This document shows positions 10,063-18,803 of a DNA stretch of 64,000 nt, in pieces. The stretch lies in the NCBI RefSeq assembly GCF_030053135.1, contig NZ_CP125649.1, positions 62,001 through 126,000 on the forward strand. The letters run 5' to 3'. Below the pieces are notes generated by a model. That model had not been told where the DNA came from and made no database searches. It saw only the letters and a program-made list of their open reading frames with translations. The DNA is from Rhizobium sp. BT04 (GTDB lineage: Bacteria; Pseudomonadota; Alphaproteobacteria; Rhizobiales; Rhizobiaceae). The position numbers and the translations under genes were made by a program. Within the stretch, counting starts at the first letter, position 1. Each line of letters opens with the position of its first letter.

Positions 10063-10368
10063 CTATAGGCCGCGTTTCATCTCATCGGCCATGATGCGGT
10101 CGATTATTTCAGGATCGCACTGTGTGTCGATGAGGAACTCGCGGATACCGCCGTCCCACGTCCTGATGTCGGCGAGTAGGCTTTGAAGTTCTTCGATGCC
10201 ATTCTCGGTCAGACCCTTCGTGCCGTCTTCACTGCCATCGCCGACGTAAACCAGTTCGCCTTCGGAGATGTTGTCCGAGTTTGCGGTCACTTCTTCGATC
10301 AGTTCGAGGTTTTCGCCGATCATGCCGGCGACTTGGCTGAGTGTGTAGATGAACCTCGAGCGCGCCAT
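10063..10368 (-). CDS. IS66 passenger protein downstream of tnpC
   Basis: This 101-residue protein starts MARSRFIYTLSQVAGMIGEN, with its ATG overlapping the tnpC stop (ATGA). It is acidic and helical, without membrane segments. A homologue (MARPTHVYTIEYVATLIGEN) occupies the same place in the second IS66 element at 16816-17110, and another fragment lies at 37755-38180. It therefore belongs to this IS66 subgroup. The function is unknown. Confidence 0.7.
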   Translation of the reverse strand: MARSRFIYTLSQVAGMIGENLELIEEVTANSDNISEGELVYVGDGSEDGTKGLTENGIEELQSLLADIRTWDGGIREFLIDTQCDPEIIDRIMADEMKRGL

Positions 10369-11933
10369 CAGGCGGCCTCGCATCGAGCTTTTGCCGGCGT
10401 CCAGTTCCAAGGCAGGAGGTCTTCAATTCGGTCTTCGGGGTGATCCTGGATCCGGGTCAGGACATCCGTCAGATAGACCTCTGGATTATGGCCTTGCAGT
10501 TTGACCGTCTCGATGATGGTGAGGATGTTGGCGATGCGCTCGCCGCCCTTGTCCGAGCCGGCAAACAGCCAGTTCTTCCTTCCAATTCCAAGCGGACGCA
10601 TGGCTCGTTCAGCGATGTTGTTGCCGATTTCGACACGGCCATCGTCGATGTAGACGCTCAAGGCTGCCCATCGCGACAGGGCATATCGCATCGCCTCGGC
10701 CAGCCTCTGCTTCTGAGGCAAAGTCGAGAGTGTCGCCTCGATCCAGGCCTTGAGTTCGTCCAGAACAGGCCGGGCATGGTGTTGGCGCAGGGTGCGCCGC
10801 TCGTCAGCCGACATGCCTCGGATACGGTTCTCGATATCGTAGAGAGCGCCGATGCGTGACAGCGCTTCCTCAGCGATCGGAGACGGCTTGAGCTTTATCA
10901 CATCATGGAACTTGCGGCGCACATGCGCCATGCAGGCGGCTTCAATGATCTGGTTGCCATAGAGCTTCTTGTAACCCCCGTAGCCGTCGGCATGCATGAC
11001 GCCGCTGAAGCTTGCCAGGTGATCAGCCGGATGTGCGCCCCTGCGGTCGGGGCTGTAGTAATAGGCAATGGCTGCGGGAGTGGCGGATTGATAGCCACTG
11101 CCGTCAAAGATGTAGACCCAGACCCTGCCGGTTTTTGTCTTGCCCCGCCCGGGGTCGAGAACATCGACCGGGGTATCGTCCGTATGTATTCGGTCGAGTG
11201 CGGCGATATGGGCCCTGATTAACAGGACAAGTGGTGTCAGCAATGCAGATACCCGGCCGACCCAGTCGGCCATTACGGATCGGAAGATGTCTATCCCCAA
11301 CCGGTCGTACATCTCTGACAGGCGGTAGAGGGGAATGTGATCGTCGAATTTGGCGATCATGATGTGGGCGAGCAGCCCCGGCCCGGGTTTGCCGCGCTCG
11401 ATCGGCAAGGTCGGCATCTCGCCAGCCACTGTCGTATCGCATTCCCTGCAGATCATGCGCTTCTCGACATGCCGGACAATCTTGACCGACGCCGGCACGT
11501 GCTCCAGCACCTGGACCACTCTGTCGGCCGCCTTCAGGAACGAAGTGCCACCGCAGGTCGGGCAATTGCAGGGAGCTGCATAGACCAGTTCTTCGGTGGT
11601 GAGATCATCGGGTAGAGGCTTGCGCTTCGGCTTCTCGGATGCGTCGTCCAACTCCGGCAGAGGCGGTTTCCCGGAGCGCTGTTCAGCCTCGGCCCGGGAG
11701 GCCTCGATCTCCTCCAACATCAGCTCGAATTGCTCGATCTTCCTGTCGATCTTTTCCGAAGACGCGCCATGTTGCCGATGTCGGAGAAGCTCCAGTTGCG
11801 CGCGAAGAAGCCCGATTATGGAGTCTCGCTTGATGACCTCGGCTTCCTGGCTCTCAAGTTTTGCCGCCTGTTCCGCGACGAGTGCGCGCAAAGTATTGAG
11901 CTCGTCCTGACTGTCCAGCGGCGCTGTTTCCAT
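10368..11933 (-). CDS. IS66-family transposase TnpC
   Basis: This 521-residue transposase begins with a coiled coil (LRALVAEQAAKLESQEAEV), then the zinc-finger segment CNCPTCGGTSFLKAADRVVQVLEHVP. The DDE core shows RIHTDDTPVDVLDPG, the MHADGYGGYKKLYG region and the AMRPLGIGRKNWLFAGSDKGGER block. It ends in the IS66 C-terminal segment (LPWNWTPA). The frame is uninterrupted and full length, and all conserved blocks are present. Confidence 0.9.
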   Translation of the reverse strand: METAPLDSQDELNTLRALVAEQAAKLESQEAEVIKRDSIIGLLRAQLELLRHRQHGASSEKIDRKIEQFELMLEEIEASRAEAEQRSGKPPLPELDDASEKPKRKPLPDDLTTEELVYAAPCNCPTCGGTSFLKAADRVVQVLEHVPASVKIVRHVEKRMICRECDTTVAGEMPTLPIERGKPGPGLLAHIMIAKFDDHIPLYRLSEMYDRLGIDIFRSVMADWVGRVSALLTPLVLLIRAHIAALDRIHTDDTPVDVLDPGRGKTKTGRVWVYIFDGSGYQSATPAAIAYYYSPDRRGAHPADHLASFSGVMHADGYGGYKKLYGNQIIEAACMAHVRRKFHDVIKLKPSPIAEEALSRIGALYDIENRIRGMSADERRTLRQHHARPVLDELKAWIEATLSTLPQKQRLAEAMRYALSRWAALSVYIDDGRVEIGNNIAERAMRPLGIGRKNWLFAGSDKGGERIANILTIIETVKLQGHNPEVYLTDVLTRIQDHPEDRIEDLLPWNWTPAKARCEAA

Positions 11934-12005
11934 ATCCGCGAAACTAGCCGATTTGCCTCTGACGCACCAGCGTTAAGCTTCCCATGCCCCTGCAAAATAT
12001 AGCTT

Positions 12006-12353
12006 TTATCCCGTTCGGCCGGGAGCGGAAGTCCACGCCGGGCGTCGCCAATCGATCCCCTCAACGAGCATCGAAAGCTGCGCCTGCGTCAGGTGCGCTA
12101 CACCCTCTTTCGCCGTCGGCCAGGGAAAGTATCCGCGCTCCAAAATCTTGTAGAACAGACAGAACCCCTGGCCATCCCACCAAAGAAGCTTGATCCGGTC
12201 CGCGCGTTTTCCGCGAAAGCCGAAGATTGCGCCCGAGCCCGGTGCCTCCCTCACGACCGTCTCGACCAGCGCGGACAGACCATCAATGCCACGCCGCATA
12301 TCGGTCACTCCGCAGGCCAGATAGACCCTCACATTCCCCGATGGGCCGATCAT
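12006..12353 (-). CDS. IS66 accessory protein TnpB
   Basis: This is the typical IS66 Orf2: VRVYLACGVTDMRRGIDGLSALV, then FGFRGKRADRIKLLWWDGQGFCLFYKILERG, about 115 residues. It is required for IS66 transposition, by an unknown mechanism. The start at MIGPSGNV is chosen because it overlaps the tnpA stop. Confidence 0.85.
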   Translation of the reverse strand: MIGPSGNVRVYLACGVTDMRRGIDGLSALVETVVREAPGSGAIFGFRGKRADRIKLLWWDGQGFCLFYKILERGYFPWPTAKEGVAHLTQAQLSMLVEGIDWRRPAWTSAPGRTG

Positions 12354-12712
12354 ACCGCCTCCACGCAAGCGACGAGCGGGCCAAGCAGCTTCAACTCAAC
12401 GTCAACCGCAACCTTCAAGCTCCGACCGTTTCGAAGCAAGATCTCAACGATCGTCGGCCTTGTTGCTGCGGTAGACGGCTGGCTTACGCCAACCTCCTCC
12501 GTGATTTCCACCGGGAGGAACACCGTCGGCCGATCGGCATAGTTGAATGATTGCCGCCACAAGCGGATCTGGCCCGGATGAATGTCGTGCCGGCGCGCCA
12601 CATCGCCAATGCGAGCACCGGGCTCATCAGCTTCCGCAAGTATCCTCAGCTTCGCCTCGTCCGACCAACGCCGTCTGCGCTCGGTACCGGACATGATCTC
12701 TATGCGAGCCAT
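12350..12712 (-). CDS. IS66 accessory protein TnpA
   Basis: This 120-residue protein carries an N-terminal helix-turn-helix (RRRRWSDEAKLRILAEA...IGDVARRHDIHPGQIRLWRQ), as in IS66 TnpA. The start at MARIEIMSG gives the usual family length; an upstream in-frame start at 12745 is less likely. It is the first gene of the tnpA-tnpB-tnpC set. Confidence 0.85.
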   Translation of the reverse strand: MARIEIMSGTERRRRWSDEAKLRILAEADEPGARIGDVARRHDIHPGQIRLWRQSFNYADRPTVFLPVEITEEVGVSQPSTAATRPTIVEILLRNGRSLKVAVDVELKLLGPLVACVEAV

Positions 12713-12819
12713 GAAACCTCTTCGTTCTGGTATTAATGTCAGCACTAATGCTGGTTCTAATGCCAGAACATCGCCTGATTTGGCCGATCAGCAAAAACAG
12801 CTCACCGTACGCTCACGTT

Positions 12820-12999
12820 TTATCCAGTTTTGAGTTCGCTCCGACGGTTTTTGGTTGCTGTATTTGCGGCGGTAGCGGCGGGTTGCGGTGCGGAGCCATT
12901 CCGGCTGCGCAGCACCGCATCACGTCGCGGGTTGATGGTCTGGGCGAACTCGGCCGGTGTCAGCCAGCCGAGGCCGGAATGCGGTCGATGATCGTTGTA
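12820..12999 (-). pseudogene. IS3 copy B transposase OrfB, C-terminal remainder
   Basis: The frame reads LYNDHRPHSGLGWLTPAEFAQTI and ends KTG with a stop at 12820-12822. YN sits directly at the element boundary, so this is the 3' part of the gene whose 5' part ends DYN at 15616-15621. Confidence 0.85.
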
Positions 13000-13011
13000 C
13001 AACACGACGAC

Positions 13012-13532
13012 AGAACACCCACGGGACCGAGGTTCGCGAGCTTCTGTATCCGTGGCATCCCTGGTCCGGACGGCTTGTTCACGTGCATGAGGCGGTGTCT
13101 AAAGGGACGCATATTTTCCGCTGCAGCCTTTCTGGTTCTTCTTCTGGTCGACTTCTTGAGGTCCCGTCGTGGATGTTCGACCGATCAGTGAGTGGTTGTT
13201 GGCGCAGCCTGGCGGTCCCGCACGTCGATCTCGCAAGCCTGCATTCTTTGGCAAGATTGCTGAAGGACGCTGATGCCTCATCGCAATCTTCGGTAATGGG
13301 CGCAGCATTGGTCTTTCACGAAACGAGTCGGAGAGATGTTCATGCCTCGCCAGTCCATGACATGCCAGTTCGATCTGTTCTCGGCCCCGCAGCGGGGGAA
13401 GACGGCAGGGACGCCGCAATGGCCGGAGTTGCCGGAGGAGACCCGCCAAGCGTTGACGGTGCTCATCGTGCGGCTGTTCGTCGATCACGCAAAGTGCGGA
13501 CATGCCTGCCAACAGAAGGAGGCCGGTCATGA
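13012..13532 (+). CDS. possible third ORF of the serine-recombinase element (copy 2)
   Basis: A long frame without an obvious ATG inside the element runs from its left end to 13532. It begins with a compact conserved-looking region (LLYPWHPWSGRLVHVHEAV, LEVPSWMFDR, VPHVDLASLHSLARLLKDA). This resembles small DUF5372-type proteins that precede recombinases; that match is from memory and tentative. Its TGA overlaps the recombinase ATG as ATGA, a coupling arrangement, while its 3' part shares DNA with the 67-residue ORF in another frame. A GTG or CTG start is needed. The same frame exists in copies 1 (4891 leftward end) and 3 (39143 right end). Confidence 0.45.
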
Positions 13533-13539
13533 TGCATGA
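13336..13539 (+). CDS. small accessory protein of the serine-recombinase element (copy 2)
   Basis: This is the same 67-residue protein as at 4884-5087. GGAGAG precedes the ATG at a plausible spacing. It overlaps the recombinase start by 11 bases and lies in the dense triple-overlap zone 13336-13532. The function is unknown. Confidence 0.6.
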   Translation: MFMPRQSMTCQFDLFSAPQRGKTAGTPQWPELPEETRQALTVLIVRLFVDHAKCGHACQQKEAGHDA

Positions 13540-15592
13540 GAAGATCGCGCCGCATCATCTGGAGCGGAAGGCCATCCTCTATGTTCGGCAGTCCTCGGCT
13601 CACCAGGTTCTGCACAATCGAGAGAGCAGCGCCCTCCAGTACGCCATGCGCGACCGTCTGGCAGCGCTTGGATGGTCACATATAGAGACGGTGGATGACG
13701 ACCTTGGTCGTTCGGCCGCCGGCGGCGTGACCCGCGCTGGATTTGATCGGATGGTGGCGGAAGTCTGCCTTGGCAAGGTAGGCGCCGTGGCCGCGCGTGA
13801 GGTATCGCGCTTCGCCCGGAACAGCCGCGATTGGCAGCAACTCATCGAGATGTGCCGCGTTGTCGATACCGTCCTGGTCGACCAGGAAGCAGTTTATGCG
13901 CCCCGCCAGGGCAACGACCGCCTGCTCTTGGGTTTGAAGGGCAGCCTCAACGAGTATGAACTCGATCTCTTGCGTCAGCGTTCCCTTTCCGCCCGCTATG
14001 AGAAGGCTCGCCGCGGTGAACTCGTCGTCACTGTTCCGGCCGGCTTCGTAAAGGCCGGTGACAGGATCGAGAAGGATCCCAATCGGCGCATCCAGGAAGC
14101 CATCGCACTCGTCTTCGACAAGGTCACCGAACTCGGGAGTGCCCGGCAGGCCTTGCTATGGTTCCTTGAGCAGGGATTGGACCTGCCCGTCAGGTGCGCC
14201 AACGGTGACGTCATCTGGCGCAGGCCAAATTATGCCACCATCCACCGGATGATTGCGAACCCGATCTACGGCGGCGCTTATGCTTATGGTAAGAGTCGTT
14301 CCGTACCAGGATACGATGGCCGATCTGGAATTCGCCGCAAGGCGCGTGATGAATGGCTGGCGCTGATCCCGGATGCGCACGAAGGTTACATCAGTTGGGA
14401 ACGGGCGGAGGAGATCCGCAAGATGGTCAGCGACAATGTACCGGCCAGTCGCCATCATGGAGCGCCGAAGCATGGCGACGCTCTGCTTGCCGGCCTGTTC
14501 CGCTGCAAAAGGTGCGGCCGGAAGCTGACGGTTCGTTACACAGGAGCCAACCATAACATCCCGCGCTATTCCTGTTGGCGAGGGTTGCTCGACAACGGCG
14601 AACCACGTTGCATCGCCTTCGGCGGTCTGCGGGTCGATGACGCGATCGAAGAGGCACTTCTCGGCGTGGTCGAGCCAGGAGCCATTGCCGCCGCCGTCGA
14701 GGCGGAACGCAATATGGCCAACCAACGCGATCAGGTTCAGGATGCCCTGATGCGCGACCTCGAGGCAGCACGCTATGTAGCCGACCGGGCATTCCGGCAA
14801 TATGACGCGGCCGATCCAGAGAATAGGCTGGTGACGTCGGAGCTGGAAGCACGCTGGAACAAGGCGCTGACTGGCGTCGGTGAGATCGAGGCCAAGATTG
14901 CCAAACATCGGACAGTTACGCCGCATCCGTTCCCCATGTCCGCATCACAGGTAACCGCACTTGCGGGAAACCTTCGCGCCGTCTGGACGGCGCCGACAAC
15001 CGATGCAAGGCTGAAGAAGCGCATCGTGCGCACGCTCATCAATGAAGTGGTCGCCGATCTCGATGATGGAACCTCTGAGATCGTCCTCGTCATTCATTGG
15101 GTTGGAGGCGTCCACACCGAACTGCGCCTGCCGAAGCGACACCGTAGCCAAAGAAATGCGACCCCTGACGACATTGTCGACGCTGTGAAACAGCTCGTCT
15201 TGATCGCCAATGATGATGTGATTGCCGGTGTCCTCAATCGCAACGGACTGACGACCGGCAATGGCAATCGCTGGACACGGGAGCGGGTCACCGCGCTGAG
15301 GTCATATCGCAAGATTCCGGTCTTCCGTCCGCAGATCGACGGGGTTGAGCCATGGCTTAATCTGGGCGGTGCGGCGAAGTTACTCGGGATATCGCCAAAG
15401 ACGCTGCGTCTGGCGGCCGAGGCTGGCGATATTAAGGGGGCTCATCCGCTACCCGATGGCCCATGGATCTTCAGCCGTTCCAAACTCGCGACCCCGCAAG
15501 CACGTCAGATTCTCGATCGTGTACGGAAGAACCCTCGCCACCCCGCGGGATCGCCTCCAGATCAGGAAAATCTATTTCTTTCAATGACATAG
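13529..15592 (+). CDS. large serine recombinase (copy 2)
   Basis: It translates identically to copies 1 and 3 (687 residues from the ATG following AAGGAGG). After the resolvase fold, the recombinase domain includes RRIQEAIALVFDKVTELGSARQALLWFLEQG and the RRPNYATIHRMIANPIYGGAYAYG segment typical of pfam07508. The zinc ribbon then follows at about residues 320-375. Such proteins act as dimers or tetramers on attachment sites and need no host factors for integration; reversal usually needs a small helper protein, which the neighbouring ORFs could supply. The last ~50 residues add a helix-turn-helix. Confidence 0.9.
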   Translation: MMHEKIAPHHLERKAILYVRQSSAHQVLHNRESSALQYAMRDRLAALGWSHIETVDDDLGRSAAGGVTRAGFDRMVAEVCLGKVGAVAAREVSRFARNSRDWQQLIEMCRVVDTVLVDQEAVYAPRQGNDRLLLGLKGSLNEYELDLLRQRSLSARYEKARRGELVVTVPAGFVKAGDRIEKDPNRRIQEAIALVFDKVTELGSARQALLWFLEQGLDLPVRCANGDVIWRRPNYATIHRMIANPIYGGAYAYGKSRSVPGYDGRSGIRRKARDEWLALIPDAHEGYISWERAEEIRKMVSDNVPASRHHGAPKHGDALLAGLFRCKRCGRKLTVRYTGANHNIPRYSCWRGLLDNGEPRCIAFGGLRVDDAIEEALLGVVEPGAIAAAVEAERNMANQRDQVQDALMRDLEAARYVADRAFRQYDAADPENRLVTSELEARWNKALTGVGEIEAKIAKHRTVTPHPFPMSASQVTALAGNLRAVWTAPTTDARLKKRIVRTLINEVVADLDDGTSEIVLVIHWVGGVHTELRLPKRHRSQRNATPDDIVDAVKQLVLIANDDVIAGVLNRNGLTTGNGNRWTRERVTALRSYRKIPVFRPQIDGVEPWLNLGGAAKLLGISPKTLRLAAEAGDIKGAHPLPDGPWIFSRSKLATPQARQILDRVRKNPRHPAGSPPDQENLFLSMT

Positions 15593-15615
15593 AAAGATGG
15601 GTGTTATGAAACAGG

Positions 15616-16525
15616 ATTGTAATCGCTGCACCAGTTTGAAAGCGCTGACCGAGCATACGCCAGTGACGAGAAGAGCGTTTCATTCAGGAACTCGTCTCGC
15701 AGCCGCCCATTGAAGCTTTCGATGAAGGCGTTCTGGATCGGCTTGCCGGGCGCGATGTAGTGCCATTCCACCTTGGTCCGATCCGTCCATTGCAGGATCG
15801 CGTTGCTGGTGAACTCACTGCCATTGTCGCTGACGATCATCTTCGGTTTGCCTCGCCCCTCGATGATCCGGTCCAACTCACGAGCAACCCGCAGGCCGGA
15901 AAGGGACGTATCGGCGACGAGCGCCAGGCACTCCCTGGTGCAATCATCGACCACGGTCAGCACTCGGAACCTGCGCCCATCGGTGAACTGATCCGACACG
16001 AAGTCCAACGACCAGCGATCATTGGCTGCCATCGGGGGCTGCCATCGGGATCAGCATCGGCGCTCGTGTGCCTATCGCTCGCTTGCGGCCGCCGCGCTTG
16101 CGCACGGCCAGCTTTTCCTCTCGATAGAGCCGGAAGAGCCGCTTGTGGTTCACAAGATGTCCCTCACGTCTGAGCAGCACATGAAGACGTCGATAGCCAA
16201 AGCGGCGGCGTTCATGGGCCAGCGCCTTCATCCGATCGCGAAGGTCATGGTCGTCACCGCGCCTGGTTTCGTAACGGATCGTCATCCGACAATAGCCGAT
16301 GGCTTTACACGCCCGCCGTTCGCTCATCTGATGTTGATCAACCAGATGCGCGACAGCTCGCCGCTTTGCTGCGGGCGTCACCACTTCTTTCCCAAAAGGT
16401 CTTTCAAAGCGGCATTGTCGAGCATGGCATCTGCCAGAAGCCGCTTCAGCTTTGTGTTTTCGTCCTCCAGCGTCTTCAGCCGTTTGGCTTCCGACACTTC
16501 CATGCCGCCGAACTTCGCTTTCCAT
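15616..16525 (-). pseudogene. IS3 copy B transposase OrfB, N-terminal part, frameshifted
   Basis: The N-terminal part (KRRAVAHLVDQHQMSERRACKAIGYCRMTIRY, then RRRFGYRRLHVLLRREG) breaks at IPMAA. The frame continues from [16 protein letters not shown] through [11 protein letters not shown] and [14 protein letters not shown] to WCSDYN at the insertion. A 13-base tandem duplication (16024-16036 and 16037-16049) causes the shift; removing one unit restores IPMAANDRW. The gene therefore carries two lesions: this duplication and the inserted element. Confidence 0.85.
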
Positions 16526-16644
16526 TTATAGATGCTGGCATCGCTGACACCGTGTTTGCGGCAAAGCTCCAAGACCGGCGTGCCAGCCTCGTGCTCCTTC
16601 AGAATCCCGATGATCTGTTCGTCTGTGAAACGGTTGCGCTTCAT
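16378..16644 (-). CDS. IS3 copy B transposase OrfA
   Basis: This 88-residue protein (MKRNRFTDEQIIGILKEHEAG, a helix-turn-helix around ELCRKHGVSDASIYKWKAK, then a leucine zipper) has the IS407-group OrfA layout. It is intact and overlaps the start of OrfB. A frame over 16366-16770 on the other strand is a shadow. Confidence 0.85.
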   Translation of the reverse strand: MKRNRFTDEQIIGILKEHEAGTPVLELCRKHGVSDASIYKWKAKFGGMEVSEAKRLKTLEDENTKLKRLLADAMLDNAALKDLLGKKW

Positions 16645-16815
16645 TCTCTGGTCCTCTCAATGGGCCAGAGCTTACTTCAAAATGGATTATTTCGACGGGG
16701 CAAGGTCAGCAAGGTTCGCAATAAGATGAACGATCGGCTCTCCGAATCCGCTCCGTACTCATCCTGGTGAGGGAGATAGTTCGTAACCATCCGGCCAAGG
16801 CCGCGGGGCTTATGA

Positions 16816-17110
16816 TTACGGCTCGTCTGCCATGATGCGTTCGATCTTTTCCGGATCACGTTGCTCGTCGAGAAGAAATTGGCGAACGCCGCCTTCCCAG
16901 GAGCGCACGTCGGCAAGGAACTCCTGCAGGCTCTAGATGCCCGCGGTCGGTAAAGGTTGTGATGCCCTCGTCGGGGCCGTCGTAGACATGGATCATCTCG
17001 CCGTAGTCGATGTTGTCGGAATTGCTGGCGATTTCTTCAAGCAACTCGAGGTTCTCACCGATCAGCGTGGCGACATATTCGATGGTGTAGACATGCGTCG
17101 GGCGCGCCAT
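16816..17110 (-). pseudogene. IS66 passenger ORF, frameshifted
   Basis: It starts MARPTHVYTIEYVATLIGENLELLEEIASNSDNI with the ATG overlapping the tnpC stop. The frame is lost near 16934; in the next frame the expected end follows (LADVRSWEGGVRQFLLDEQRDP..., then MADEP and a stop at 16816). It is homologous to the intact ORF at 10063-10368. Confidence 0.7.
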
Positions 17111-18744
17111 CAGGCCGCCACCTGCCGGGCGCTTACGGCGGACCAGTTCCACGGCAATAGTTCCGGCAGCCTTGATACTGGAAGGCTGGGCATGCGGGCG
17201 AGCACGTCCGCCAGCCAGGCCTGCGGATCGATATCGTTCATCTTTGCCGAGACGATCAGGGAATACATGAAAGCGGCACGCTCGCCTCCACGCTGGGAGC
17301 CGGCGAATAGCCAGGCCTTTCTTCCCAGAGCAATACCGCGCAGGGCGCGTTCGGCGGCATTGTTCGAAAGGCAAAGCCTGCCGTCGTCGAGGAAGCGGGT
17401 GAAGGCGTCCCAGCGACCCTCCTTCTCGAACATGTAGTTGATCGCCTTGGCGACGGGATTGTGCTTGGACATCTGGGAACGCTGGGCCATGAGCCATTCA
17501 TGCAATTCCTCGACGAGCGGGCGAGCATGCTGCTGCCGCGCCGCGAGACGTTCCTCGACGGACATGCCGTTCATGCCGCGCTCGATCTCGAAGAGCGCGT
17601 CAATGCGGGCGACGGCCTCAAGTGCGACAGGCGATATCTCGTGGGCAGGTTTGCCCTTGCGCACGTTGCCGGCGATGTCAGCGAGTTCGAAGAATTTGCG
17701 CCGCGCATGGCTCCAGCAGAGCACGCTCTTGACCGGCGTAGGGCCGCGGTCCGCACGGTAGAGGTCGTTGTAGCCACCATAGGCATCGGCTTGCAGGGTG
17801 CCGTGCCATCCGGCGAGATGCGTGTTGGGGGGGGGCTTCTCGCGATCGGGAGAGAAGTGGAAGAGTGCGGCGGGAGGCGCGCCGCCCGCGAAAGGGCGGT
17901 CATCGCGGACGTAAGTCCAGAGCCTCGCCTGCTTTGTTGCTCCCCTGGCCAGAAGCGGCACGGTGGTGTCGTCACCATGCAGCCGCTCGGCGGCCAGAAC
18001 ATGGGCACGGATCAGGTCATGGATCGGCTGCAGGGCCGTCGTGCAGGCTCCGACCTGATCGGCCAGTGTGGAGAGACTGAGAGCGACGCCTTCCCTGGCG
18101 TAGCGCTCAGCCTGGCGGTTCAATGGCTGATGTTGGCCGAACTTCTCGAACAGGATCGTCGCCAGCAGGTGCGGTCCTGCCCATCCCCGCGGTGTCGCAT
18201 GGAAAGGGGCCGGTGGCTGGCTGATCTTCTCGCAGTCCCGGCAGGTGAACTTCTCGCGCACCGTCTGGATCACCTTCCACTGGCGCGGAATGATCTCCAG
18301 CGTCTCGGTGATGTCTTCGCCCATCTTCACGATGCGGGGCGAGCCGCAGCAGGTGCAGGTCGAGGGAGCTTCGATGACCAGGCGCTCACGTGGCAAGTGC
18401 TCGGGAAACGGCTTGCGGGCCGGCCGGCGGCGTTCGAAAGCCGAGACATTTGTGATCTTCGCTGCCACGCGTTCCGCGGCGATCTCGTCCTCGGTGGCGT
18501 CGGCCTCGAGTTCTTCGAGCTGCAATTCCATCTGGTCGATCAGCCGGGTGCGCCGTTCCGAACTCTGGCCATACTGCTCGCGGCGCATTTTGGCGATCTC
18601 GAGCTTGAGGTGCCGGATCATCGCCTCGGAGGTCGTCACGACGGCGCGCACCTGCGCGAGGTCGGCCTCGGCGGAGGCAGCACGCGCTTCTGATGCCGCT
18701 AGCGCGGCGCGCAATCTGGCTATCTCCGAAGCAGCATCATCCAT
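17110..18744 (-). CDS. IS66-family transposase TnpC (second element)
   Basis: This 544-residue open frame has an N-terminal coiled coil (EIARLRAALAASEARAASAEA), the zinc segment (STCTCCGSPRIVKMGEDITETLEIIP...FTCRDCEKIS), the core with RLHGDDTTVPLLARG and LQADAYGGYNDLYR, and the ERALRGIALGRKAWLFAGSQRGGER block ending LPWNWSAV. It looks intact even though its partner TnpB is broken. Very long frames on the opposite strand (17461-18693) follow codon-position GC bias and are not genes. Confidence 0.85.
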   Translation of the reverse strand: MDDAASEIARLRAALAASEARAASAEADLAQVRAVVTTSEAMIRHLKLEIAKMRREQYGQSSERRTRLIDQMELQLEELEADATEDEIAAERVAAKITNVSAFERRRPARKPFPEHLPRERLVIEAPSTCTCCGSPRIVKMGEDITETLEIIPRQWKVIQTVREKFTCRDCEKISQPPAPFHATPRGWAGPHLLATILFEKFGQHQPLNRQAERYAREGVALSLSTLADQVGACTTALQPIHDLIRAHVLAAERLHGDDTTVPLLARGATKQARLWTYVRDDRPFAGGAPPAALFHFSPDREKPPPNTHLAGWHGTLQADAYGGYNDLYRADRGPTPVKSVLCWSHARRKFFELADIAGNVRKGKPAHEISPVALEAVARIDALFEIERGMNGMSVEERLAARQQHARPLVEELHEWLMAQRSQMSKHNPVAKAINYMFEKEGRWDAFTRFLDDGRLCLSNNAAERALRGIALGRKAWLFAGSQRGGERAAFMYSLIVSAKMNDIDPQAWLADVLARMPSLPVSRLPELLPWNWSAVSARQVAA

Positions 18745-18803
18745 AGCCGAAAGCTATCATGCCGCATGCCGAAAGCCGAATAAAAACAGAGTAATGGAGA
18801 CGA

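Larger units (their letters stand above)
10019..12815 (-). mobile_element. IS66-family element with four ORFs, complete
   Basis: The left end GTAAGCGTCCGGCGAACGC (10019) pairs with the complement at the right, GTGAGCGTACGG (about 12801-12815). It holds tnpA, tnpB, tnpC and a passenger ORF in the usual order, all on the minus strand and mostly with ATGA overlaps. All four frames are open, so it may be active. An IS3 element abuts the right end, so the exact right boundary is approximate. Confidence 0.85.
12994..15621 (+). mobile_element. serine-recombinase element, copy 2, in IS3 orfB
   Basis: This has the same 2628-bp span as copies 1 and 3. The left junction is GTTGTA (complement of TACAAC) and the right junction is ATTGTA (complement of TACAAT). 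Because one side has C and the other T after TACAA, the T must come from the element and the C from the host gene. This fixes the exchange point inside or at the edge of TACAA. The recombinase again opposes the host transposase. Confidence 0.9.
12816..16708 (-). mobile_element. IS3-family element (copy B), split by a serine-recombinase element
   Basis: The orfA/orfB pair is on the minus strand. The right end (about 16708) reads inward TGACCTTGCCCCGTCG and aligns with the end of IS3 copy C at 43942. The left end lies next to the IS66 repeat at about 12802-12816 and is blurred. The 2.6-kb element at 12994-15621 interrupts orfB, which also has a separate frameshift at 16024-16049. Confidence 0.8.

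Noticed and set aside
17827..17836. run of about ten G residues
   Set aside because: It lies within tnpC (Pro codons on the coding strand) and the frame is intact across it; no special role is needed.
17461..18693. 410-codon open frame on the plus strand
   Set aside because: It lies wholly opposite an intact IS66 tnpC; long antisense frames are expected in GC-rich codon-biased genes, and its sequence matches no protein pattern.
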